A stretch of DNA of 64,000 nucleotides from Elgaria multicarinata webbii (Eukaryota; Chordata; Lepidosauria; Squamata; Anguidae): contig NC_086171.1 in the NCBI RefSeq assembly GCF_023053635.1, positions 46,789,538-46,853,537 on the forward strand. Reading direction: 5' to 3'. Numbering within the stretch: position 1 is the first letter of the stretch; every line of letters begins with the position of its first letter. The translations under genes were made by a program, and so were the position numbers. The notes under the pieces are model-generated. The model saw only the letters and a program-made list of their open reading frames with translations, was not told the origin of the DNA and made no database searches. This document shows positions 1 to 11,279 of this stretch, piece after piece.

Positions 1-119
1 CATTGTGCATGGTTGCCAGTGCTGGGTGGTGATTCATTCGTCCTACTCTGTGAAGTTGCTTCATGTCTTTCAACTGGTGAACAACTTTTGATGAGCTCAC
101 CTGTCTCTTCTCATGTTGG

Positions 120-207
120 TCATTACGTGAACAGGGTGCTGGACTTGATTGGACCCTTGGTCTGATCCAGCATGGCTCTTCTTATGTTCTTACGTTCTTC
201 TGTTCCT
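120..207 (+). repeat. CR1-type LINE 3' end
   Basis: The sequence around GATCCAGCATGGCTCTTC followed by an imperfect TTCTTATG-type 8-bp tail is the 3' end of a CR1-like LINE. The same end occurs inverted near positions 60721 and 22204. The element runs directly into the splice acceptor of the first lectin exon. The bases before 120 are probably older parts of the same repeat, but this is unclear. Confidence 0.55.
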
Positions 208-210
208 TAG

Positions 211-321
211 GTGCCACCTTAACTTCAGTAGAAGATTTAACTGAACAGAGATTTTTGACGGAACACATTGAAGAACTCAGCCGTAAGGAGTTTTGGATAG
301 GAATGTTCAAAAATATAGAAG
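211..321 (+). CDS. MRC1: MRC1 exon: first part of last C-type lectin domain
   Basis: This exon starts after TGTTCCTTAG and ends before GTAATT. It begins with two bases of a split codon and ends with one. The product contains EDLTEQRFLTEHIEEL and FWIGMFKN, the second helix and the WIGL-type strand of a C-type lectin fold. Confidence 0.85.
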
Positions 322-3300
322 GTAATTCTTTAGTGTTAAATATATTTCTATATAGCAGTATGGTGAAATATGATACACATTGCATTTTTTCAATGTGAAA
401 GAGCTTAATAGGAAAAGTGGTTAGTGTTAGTGAACTGCACTAATGAATTTGGTTCAGCTAAGTCTTTCAGTAAGCCTTCATTGAAAAAGCTCACCTGTTT
501 TCTGAGAATTCCCATTTGGCACTTAATATTGGCAGATATATTCTGATGGTGCTGTATGCATATTCATTATCATATTGACCCCTGAGAATTGCAGTTTCAT
601 TTTACCTGCCCTCTGTCCTTCTCCTAGCACTGGCCATGGCAGAGAGCTATTGAGAAATTAAATTAACTCCAAGCCCAGCCAAAGTTACCCAGAAATAAGA
701 GAGGATTTTAAATCTGATGCACTTGCATTTTTCCCCCCAAAGTGAAAAGGCTTCAGAGGATAATCAGTATAATTTTAAAATATATTTCTGCATAAATTCC
801 TTTACAGTCAACGTGGTGCTCTTTCCCTTTTTACTTATGATGCCATACATTTCTTTTTACAGGAGAATGGATATGGCAAGATAACACCGAAGTGGATTTT
901 GTCAACTGGGAAGGGGGACAGCTCCATGATGATGAATTTCCCTATGAAGCTGAATTTAGTTTTCATGACAAATGCATTTTCATGAATAGAGATACTGGGG
1001 AGTGGTCCAAATCCAGCTGCGATTATTCCTCCAAGGGATTTATTTGCAAAACACCCAAAAGTAAGGCTTACATTATTATACTGAATTTAGCAATGACTCT
1101 TATTCAAAACATTCAAGTACTGAGCCGACTTGTATCAAACAACACTATTAGTGCCCTATGGCACTCTAGTGTAACTGTTCTCTGGCTCAATTCATGCTAA
1201 TTACAATTATCCTTGGCATCTCTGGGCAATAGGAGCTTGTATTCTATTGTTTGTTAGGTTTTGAAATAATGAAGAGACCAATACGTGTCTCAATACTATT
1301 GATTATTACTGTTATTGTACAACATTGCAATTATTTATAACTTTTATGTTATCTGCTAAAGATTGTTTTTGTTACAATACTGTTGAATTTTTGTTCTTAT
1401 TATAAAACTTTTGGTTCATTATAACTGTTTACCCCGTTTTTGACTTTAACATTTATACTATAGTAGGTGTGTACCTTGTGCACTATTTTGTATGCATTCT
1501 GTTTGTATCAACTACTGCCTTCTCTATTTATACACACTGCAGGTATATCTGCCATGTATGCCTCATGTAGTGCACACATTCTCTCACTACATGTCTACTC
1601 CCAAGTCTCAAAGACCTTCCACTGTGGATTTTTAAATCCGGTTATCTAACGGATGTTGGAATTCCCTTGTTTGCAACGTTAAAGAGCAGACAGTACAGCC
1701 CCACATCTAAAATGACCTTGAATGGTGTTAAAAAGTTTCTTAGGAGGTTCAATATCCAAGTGTATAAGTTGATCCTGAGGGCTTCTTCTTTTCTTCAATC
1801 CTATTTGAGGTGTGGTGGTGCATCCTGGAAGGTGGCTCATTATACGCCAATGCTTCCGGATTGAATTTAGGAAAGTGTAGGCTAGTGGGGAAAGATCAAA
1901 GAAGCAGGTAATTCTATTAACTGAGGGTCTTGAAGATCCAGATAATAAATCCCATCTAGGAGTAGCATGCACCCGTCTTTCAGCTTTTGTAATAACAGAA
2001 AGTAGATATCCCCTGTCCAACAATTGGTGGCAGAATCTGATTTTGGGGTGAAGAAAATTAGAATTTTCTGAGGAGTTCCTTTTAAAACGAAAAAGTTGCC
2101 CAGCAGGTAAGTTCCTGCGTAAATGTGGAGGATGAAATGATGAATAATGCAAAAGGGAATTTCTATCAGTAGGTTTTATGTAGGGCTGTGCTCCGATTCT
2201 CTTCGGTTCGGAGAAGCAGTAGCAAGGTGGCCTGATTCACCTCCAGAAAAGGCGGAGGCGAAGAGAGTTGGGGGGGCTGCCGATCGAGGCGAAGAGGATC
2301 GCCTCAATCGGGAGCTCCAGATGCAGGTAAGTGGGGGGGAGGGGGACTCATCTGGCGCTGCTGCTGCCACCGCCGTCCCTGCGGTGACGGAGATGGAGCC
2401 AGGTAAGGGGGCAGGGAGTAGGGAGGCTTACCTGCGTCCGTTGCAGTCCGTCACAGGCTTCAATTGAGGGCCCGATTGAAACCGGAAGTGAAGGCCGAGG
2501 CCTCTTCCAGCTTCAAGCTGGGGCCTCAATTGAAGCCCACGACAATGGACACAGGTAAGGGGGTAGGGGTGGGGATTACCTGGCGCCGGCGCCATCCATG
2601 CGGCGCCGGCGGTGAAGACAGATCTCGCTCCGCAAAGCGGAGCGGGGGACGGGTAGATCGGCACGAAGCAGATCGGGGGGTCTATGCACAGCCCTAGTTT
2701 TATGTATGTTTTCAATTATAAACGATAGTGATAGACCATTGTACCCAGAAAAGAGACTTCATTCCTATCATAATGAAAAGAAAATTTGATATTGATATGT
2801 ATAGTATTGATCCAGACCTGCAGGCCACATGTTCAGAATGCAATGTCTGCACTATATAAGAGAGACCTATGAACTGGCCCATAGTATTCTCATATACCTA
2901 GGAATGCCTCACAATCCGTCTCGCTTCTTGTTTTTTAATAGAAAAACTGTGCAAGAGAATAGTTTTAGATTCAAGGAAATGGGATTAGAAAAATCTGTAC
3001 TTCCCAGACATCGCAATTGTGAACTGGTGGTTAACATATAATACACTGGGCATAAATCAGAGAGATGAGGGGTTAAAGGTCTACTCAGCAATTAAGATCA
3101 CTAGGAAGTTATGGACTTCGGAGTTGGTCTCTCAGTCTTACAGGTTCTGTTAGGCCCTCTGAAGAGTTGTTGGGGATGGACTCAGAGGAGGAAACAGAAC
3201 CTTTACAGGCAGAGGCTAGTGTCACGGCTGCTGAACTGGTGCCAGCTGGGAGTGGGGCCAACTCAGAGAATGAAGTGGAAGCAGAGCCAAGTACCAGCGT

Positions 3301-6300
3301 GCCGGTGATTAAACCAGCAGGGAGCTTGGCCAATTCAGAAGACACAGAGACAGACGCAACAAACTTACCTTTGCAGTTGTTTAGACAGCATAGGGTGGAA
3401 AAGGAGGCCCGGAACAGGTCTCTGTGTATTTATACTAGACGCCAACTCAATAGGGAACACCTGTAGCTGCCAGGGAGGGGTATTTAGAGAGCTGGGAAGC
3501 AACAGGAACTTCGCCAGAGATTAACTGAGCATCCTGGCGAAAGCTCTTGATTCCTGCTTCGGATCGTGGTGACCTTGTATCCTGATTGAACTTTGGACCG
3601 GCTTGGAATTCGTGACCTGCTCCTATCCCTGGACCTCTGGACTGTTTCTTGGACTCTCTCTACCTCTCGTAAGCCCTTGACTTTTGGAACGGAACTGGAC
3701 TTTGCTTATGTTTAAAACGTCTTGTACTCTGACATTAAAGAGTTAACTGTGTTATTTCCTAGCACAGATAAAGACAAACTCCACCGTTTGTTTGCTAAGT
3801 TTGTGGCCGAATTCTTGGAGTTTGTCTGGGCACGCTGCCCAAGTTTGGATATCTCTCTAATTAGCTGGTCTATTGGCAGCTTTCCCGGACAGATTAATCT
3901 CTGGCCAAACGGACCGGCAGTTGGACATGGAGGGATTCTTAGAACAACAAAAACAGTTATCAGAGCAGGTGGCACACCTGACGCAATTAGTTACAATGCT
4001 CCACGCCCAAGTTGCTCAAACAGCCAGCAGGCCTTCTCCTCCTCCTCCTCCTCCTCCTCCTCCTCCTCCACGAAAGAGTAAATGTTTTGCTGCATTACCA
4101 GAGAAATTTACTGGGGAGAGGGGCATGTTGGACAGTTTCATTGCCAATTGCAAACTGCATTTTAAGATCAGGCCGGAGGATTTTGTGAATGATTCATTAA
4201 AGGTAGCTTTTATGGTTTCCTTATTGTCTGGGTCTGCTAGCAAATGGGTGACGCCGTATTTGAATCAGGATAGCCCCCTGCTGGACAATTTGGATAATTT
4301 CATAAAAGAGATGACAGCTACCTGGGGAGATCCCGTCAAGGCTGAGACAGCGGAGCAGCGCATTCGAGACCTGCGTCAGGGGAAGGGATCTGTGGCAGAG
4401 TACGCCACTAATTTTTGGCTCATAGCTCAGGACTTGCAGTGGAATGACAGTGCGCTCCAGTCACAATTCCGCTCTGGGCTGTCAGATGGGGTGTTGGATG
4501 AGTTGGCCCGATCAGCACCTCCGGAATCGCTTGCCCTACTCATCGAACAGGCGACCAGGATGGATGCTCGGTTGACTGCACGTCGTCAGGCCCGGAGAGG
4601 AGTGTCTCTGGGGAGTGGGGAACCGGTTCCAGTAGCAACATCAACATCTTCGGCAGGTTTTTCTCCTGGCACGGGGGAGGAGCCCATGCAGCTTGGAGGC
4701 GCCCGGGCCCGCTTGTCAACGATGGAGAAGCAACGCAGGAGAGCGGAGGGTTTGTGTTTGTACTGTGGACTTGGGGGGCATTTTGCTCATTCTTGCCCGG
4801 CCAAGGGACGAAAGGCTTCCCCGTCGGAAAACGGGTCATCCCAGGCATAGAAGGGTTCGCTAGTCTGGGAGAATGCGGGGCAGGTGCTTCCTCATCTCCA
4901 CCTGAACCCCGTAAGGACCCTTTGCTGGTGTCTGCCACACTTAGGGTGGATCATGCCCAGGTGTTTTTCGTGGGAGCCATGATTGATTCAGGTGCGTCTA
5001 GCAACTTTATGGACTCAGATTTTGCTCACCAGCAGCAGATTTCGTTACAACCATTGGCGGAGCCAAGGTCAGTGGAAACTATTGATGGGCGGCTTTTGAA
5101 GTCCGGTCCAGTGACTCACCAGACAGTTTTACTTACGCTGGAGATCCAAGGGCATGTGGAACGGTTGTGGTTCTATGTGACGGCAGTTCCGCACTTTCCA
5201 GTAGTTTTGGGAATGCCGTGGTTGACCCAACATGATCTGCATATTTCTTGGGGGAGGCGGGAAGTGCTTTTTGCTTCCCCATATTGCCAAGATCACTGCT
5301 GGCCGGAGCGGGTGCTGGCTGCCGTGGTCAAAGACTCCGCAACAGACTGTGTAGCCCTCCCGGCGAAATAGTGATTTCACGGACGTGTTTGATGAGAAGG
5401 AAGCTGATAGACTCCCACCACATAGGGTGTATGACTGCGCTATTGATTTAGTACCTGGGGCCTCTATACCGGCGGGGCATCTCTATTCTCTCTCTGAGCT
5501 GGAATTGGCAGTACTGCGGGACTTTTTAGAGAAGAATCTACGGAAAGGCTTTATTCGACCTTCCAAGTCTCCGGCGGGCGCCCCGGTGTTCTTTGTCTGT
5601 AAAAAGTCAGGGGAGCTGCGCTTATGCAATGACTATAGAGGGCTAAATCGCATCACAGTGCGTAACCGGTATCCCTTACCTCTGATCCCAGAACTGTTAG
5701 AGCGCTTGCAGCGGGCAAAGTGTTTCACCAAGTTGGATCTCAGGGGGGCATACAATTTGGTGCGGGTAAGGGAGGGGGACGAATGGAAGACGGCCTTTCT
5801 GACCAGATATGGTCATTACGAGTATACCGTCATGTCCTTCGGGCTTTGTAATGCTCCCGCTATTTTTCAGCATTTTGTTAATGACGTTTTCAGAGATTAT
5901 TTGGACAGATTTGTTATTATTTATTTGGACGATTTTCTTATTTATTCCCCGAATCAGACAGCACATGACGCTCATGTCCGGGTGGTCCTGCAGAGGCTAC
6001 GTGAGCATAGGCTGTATGCCAAGTTGGACAAGTGTGCCTTTGACTTGCAGGAGGTGGACTTTTTGGGGTATCGTATTTCTGCCAAGGGGGTAGAGATGGA
6101 TCCGTCCAAGGTAGAGGCGGTTCTTTCTTGGCAACCGCCTCGGAACCGGAAAGAGGTGCAGCGGTTTTTGGGATTTGCAAATTTTTACAGACGCTTCATT
6201 CCGGAGTTTGTGGCCCTGGTGACACCCATCACGCAGCTATTGAGGGGCAAGGTCCCGTTCCGTTGGACTTCCATGGCACAGCAGGCATTTGTGCGGTTGA

Positions 6301-9300
6301 AGGAGCGGTTTACAGCTGCCCCAATCCTGCAGCATCCAGATCTTCGCACGCCATTTGTGGTGGAGACGGAGGCCTCGGATGTCGCGGTTGGGGCTGTGTT
6401 ACTGCAGGCGGGCAACATGGACTCAGCATTATTGCCATGTACTTTTTTCTCCAGACAGCTTACGGCTCCAGAGCGAAATTACATGATTTGGGAGAAGGAG
6501 CTTTTGGCCGTGAAGGCCGCTTTTGAGGTTTGGCGGCATTTGTTGGAGGGAGCAGCACATCCGGTGGAGGTACGCACCGACCACCGTAATCTGGAGTACC
6601 TGCAGACGGTGCGGAAGTTGACTCAATGGCAGAAGCGGTGGTTGTTGTTTTTCAGTCGGTTCAATTTTAAGTTGAAATATATACCCCGCGCTCAGAACTG
6701 GCAGGCGGATGCTCTCTCTCATAAGCCGGAATATGCCGCGTAGCCGGAGGAGGAGAGGCGGTCCATGATCCTCCGCCCAGAACATTTTGCAGCTGCCTCG
6801 TTGCCCCCGACATTATTGGATCAGATTTGTGTGCTGCAGGGGCGGGACGCTTTTGTAGTTGACCACGCGAAGGAGGCTCCAACACCATTCACCATGCGTG
6901 AGGGGCTCTTATATCATCGAAGTCGGCTGTACGTGCCAGCCGGTTCCTGTCGGGACACGGTGCTACGGTTGTGCCATGATAGTCGGCCGGCAGGACATTT
7001 CGGTTTATACAAGACTCTGCATTTGCTCTCCAGGGAGTTCTGGTGGCCCAGGGTTCATGCTGATGTTGCACACTATGTGCAGACTTGTCCAGTGTGCCGG
7101 CAGGCGAAGGTTGCAAGGGGAAAGCCTGTGGGTTTATTGCATCCCTTAGCCACTCCTGCAGGGCCCTGGCATGTAATATCCATGGACTTCATTACGGATC
7201 TGCCACTATCTGCGGGGCATACGTCCATTTTTGTGGTGGTTGATCTTTTCTAAAAGATGGCCCATTTTGTTCCATGTGCGGGCTTGCCTACAGCAAAGGA
7301 GACGGCTCGCTTATTTGTCCATCAGGTCTTCCGGTTGCATGGGCTTCCAGAGGGGATTGTTTCAGATCGTGGTGCGCAGTTTATGGCCCGTTTTTGGAGG
7401 TCGGTGTTGCAAGTTTTGGACATTACGGTGCACATGTTGTCGGCGTACCATCCGCAGACGGATGGTCAGACAGAACGCACCAATGCTACCCTGGAGCAAT
7501 ACCTACGGTGTTATACTAATTATCAACAAGATGATTGGGCCGAGTTGCTCCCTTTGGCAGAGTTTGCGTACAACAACTCGGTGCACACCTCAACACAACA
7601 GACTCCATTTTTTGCAACAGGGGGATTCATCCACGGTGGTTTCCAGCTGTTCTGCCCTCTACGGCAGTCCCCGCAGAGGATCAGTGGTTGCGGGAGTTGC
7701 ATGCTGCGCAGTCTCTGTTGCAGGAGCAATTACAGGTGGCCAAGGAAGCTTACAAATTGGGGGCGGATCGAAAGAGACAAGAGGGGCCGGCTCTAAAGGT
7801 CGGGGATCAGGTGTGGCTGTCCACCCGGCATCTTCCTCTTCAACGACCGTGTCAAAAATTGGACGCCCATTTTATTGGTCCATACCCAGTCACGGCGCAG
7901 GTCAATCCTGTGGCATTTAGGTTGCAGCTGCCTCGAACGTTAAGGATCCACCCTGTATTTCATCGCTTGTTGTTGGTGCCAGCTACAGGGGTCCGACCCG
8001 ACGCTAGTGCTATCACTCCTCCTGGTCCAGTCATGGTGGATGGGGAAGAGGAGTTTGAGGTAGCGCAGGTGTTGGATTCTCGTCAACATCGGGGTCGACT
8101 CCAGTATTTAATTGATTGGCTGGGATATGGTCCAGAGGAGCGCTCCTGGGAGAATGCGGGGGATGTGCATGCTCCCATCCTCGTCCAAGCCTTTCACAGG
8201 CAGTATCCTGCAAAGCCGGGTCCTCCTGGTGTGGCAGGAGGAGACTCTAGGGGGGGTGTAGTGTTAGGCCCTCTGAAGAGTTGTTGGGGATGGACTCAGA
8301 GGAGGAAACAGAACCTTTACAGGCAGAGGCTAGTGTCATGGCTGCTGAACTGGTGCCAGCTGGGAGTGGGGCCAACTCAGAGAATGAAGTGGAAGCAGAG
8401 CCAAGTACCAGCGTGCCGGTGATTAAACCAGCAGGGAGCTTGGCCAATTCAGAAGACACAGAGACAGACGCAACAAACTTACCTGTGCAGTTGTTTAGAC
8501 AGCATAGGGCCAAAAAGGAGGCCCAGCGCAGGTCTCTGCGTATTTATACTAGACGCCAACTCAATAGGGAACACCTGTAGCTGCCAGGGAGGGGTATTTA
8601 GGGAGCTGGGAAGCAACAGGAACTTCGCCAGAGATTAACTGAGCATCCTGGCAAAAGCTCTTGATTCCTGCTTCGGATCATGGTGACCTTGTATCCTGAT
8701 TGAACTTTGGACCGGCTTGGAATTCGTGACCTGCTCCTATCCCTGGACCTCTGGACTGTTTCTTGGACTCTCTCTACCTCTCATAAGCCCTTGACTTTTG
8801 GAACGGAACTGGACTTTGCTTATGTTTAAAACGTCTTGTACTCTGACATTAAAGAGTTAACTGTGTTATTTCCTAGCACAGATAAAGACAAACTCCACCG
8901 TTTGTTTGCTAAGTTTGTGGCCGAATTCTTGGAGTTTGTCTGGGCACGCTGCCCACATTTGGATATCTCTCTAATTAGCTGGTCTATTGGCAGCTTTCCC
9001 GGACAGGTTCGTTGCTAGGATAAAAAGCTCACCATTTTGTACACCAATAAAAATGTACACCATCTTGAGCTCTTTGTGGGAAGGGTGGAATACAAATGCA
9101 ATAAACAAATAGTTGCTTACCATTTGACCTTTCTGAGATATAGTTTCATTTCTAGGTAACAGCTGCTTCCATAGGGCAGAGCCCAATTTAGAGCCTTGAC
9201 TTCAAAATGTTCTTTGTCCCTTTTGGTTCTTTCTCACATTACCCGATCTAAGCCAATGCCATATTATTTGTTTTTGGCCCTCCAGTCAATTTAATGGTCA

Positions 9301-11214
9301 GATATTGTCAGTAGATGAACTGATGCGTGAAAAATGGGCCTGCCGCATACTTAGCACAACTGCCGTTTTATATATTTTTAAGCAATGTAACTATCCCTGG
9401 TATTCCAGTATAAGAGATAAAGAGAAGAAGTATTCAATGAACCATTCATATTTATGGAAACCGTACATAATGTCATAAAATTTATAATAAGGTTGCTTTA
9501 AATGTTAATTACATGGTTTCATCATAACTGCTAACTTGTTTTATACTGACCATAAATATTATAACTATTGATAATGAAATATTTCATTGTTCCACTGAAG
9601 TATTCCTTATATTGTTCCAATGAAATATCCCTTATATTGTTTGCCAATTTGATAATATCTGACCAATCAATTGACCAAATCTTTTTTGACTAGTCAAATG
9701 CCCAAACTTACGTTTGAGTGCTGAATGGAGAATGGGTTGACTTGCTTGTAGAAAGACCATTTTGGCCTGAGCCCTCATTTTTATCTCTCCAACTCAGTCT
9801 GGTTTACAGTCAAAATTTGTTTCTGGTCAGAGCCTTGAGGTAAAAAATATATCCCCTGTATGCTTATCTTCCTGCTATGCTGAGAATACATGCTTTAAAA
9901 TTCATTCTTCCCTCAGAATTTGCTGCAATGCAATACATATAATCTTTTTCTTTAATTTTCTAGTTATTGAAGTGTCTGCAACTACAAAGCCTACAAAACA
10001 TGATGGTAAGGCTGCTTTTGTTTTCATTTTTTTAAATAAACACTTCAACCTATAAAGATTTGTTTTATCCATAATACTGAGCCAAAAATACTCAAAAGAG
10101 AACTTCTGTCTGACAAATAAGTAGTAAAATCTTCTTAAGAGGTTTCAGCGGGCGCTTCCTTTTGAAAGGCAGCAATGGCCACAGGGCCTCTTTTTTAGAT
10201 GCTTGAAGCAGTGACAGTAGAAAATCTTAAGGTGGCTGCTGGCTGCCATTTTCATTCCCTCCCAAATTCCTAGATGTAGTACTGTTCTGGGGTGTCAACA
10301 GTAGTACGTTTCTGGGGTGGAGGGGAAGAGCAGCCGCCACACAAAATGGCAGCTATCAGTGGGGAGCTACCATTGTTTTTGTGGGAGCCACCATTTATGC
10401 TCTCAAATGACACTTATTCACTACATTATTTTTGGAAAAACAAAGTAGCAGCTGCCTCCGCAACAGTAAAAAGTCGTAATAAAAAACAGACCAGCCAAAG
10501 GTAACTATCCCCCAACCTCTTAAGAAATGTTGCTGTCTCCCATCTAAGAAATAACCCACAAAATGTCACAAAATAACCTCAAATTATCCATAATCCATTA
10601 GTTTAAATCCACAATCTTTTTGCAAAAGAAATCCTAGCTCCATTCCCCTGAGCACTATTAATGACAGATGGCCTTTCTCGAGGAGGGCTGCCACCGTTTT
10701 TTCTGACAGTGTTCCTGTGCCTTTAATATTGACAATAGCAGGCTGAAAATCAACAGCTGAACCTTTCTTCCAGTATCATTTCTACCTGTTACGCAGGTGC
10801 TTAAATGCAGAGTAGCTCTGCTGAAAGAAAAAGCAGAGAAGCACTGCTGCTATGAAGTGGGAGAGTCGGGGAGTTTGTAAGAGACGTCTCTAACTGAATG
10901 GAAAATTCCATAGCCTTACAGGAGAAAAGTAATAAAAGGAGGGCAATATTCTTTATTAGGGTGACTATATCAAAAGGAGGACAGGGCTCCTGTATCTCTA
11001 ACAGTTGTATAGAAAAGGGAATTTCAGCAGGTCTCATTGGTATGCATGCAGCAGCTGGTGAAATTCCCTCTTCATCACAACTATTAAAGCTGCAGGAGCC
11101 CTGCCCGCTTTTGTATCTGGTCACTCTACAAAAGATGGCAGGGCAACTGCAGCTTTAACTATTGTCATGAAGAAGGGATTTCACCAGGTGCTGCTGAAAT
11201 TTCCTTTTCTATTA

Positions 11215-11279
<65 letters not shown>

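Larger units (their letters stand above)
3148..9005 (+). mobile_element. Ty3/Gypsy chromovirus-type LTR retrotransposon (fossil)
   Basis: This is a nearly full-length element with two 744-bp LTRs and a 5-bp target duplication GGTTC (3143-3147 and 9006-9010). Gag with a zinc knuckle, protease, reverse transcriptase, RNase H, integrase and a terminal chromodomain appear in the normal order. Gag resembles the Sushi-type elements from which PEG10 and related mammalian genes derive. The LTRs differ by about 2 percent by eye, so the insertion is recent on an evolutionary scale, perhaps a few to ten million years old. The pol region carries several breaks (about four or five), so the copy is broken. 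It sits in an MRC1 intron in sense orientation. Confidence 0.92.

Noticed and set aside
1679-2152. 157-codon minus-strand frame in an MRC1 intron
   Set aside because: No recognisable domain, no start context or splice partners; probably a chance frame.
3167-3466. 99-codon open frame in both LTRs of the Gypsy element
   Set aside because: The two LTRs are almost identical because they are copies from one insertion, so the shared frame is no evidence of coding function.
4034-4072. CTC/TCC run read as a separate microsatellite
   Set aside because: It lies inside the gag frame and encodes a proline run, so it is described with the element.
11212-11278. Regular TTA units as a possible CRISPR-like or functional array
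   Set aside because: Simple trinucleotide tail of an L2 LINE in a eukaryotic genome; no spacers.
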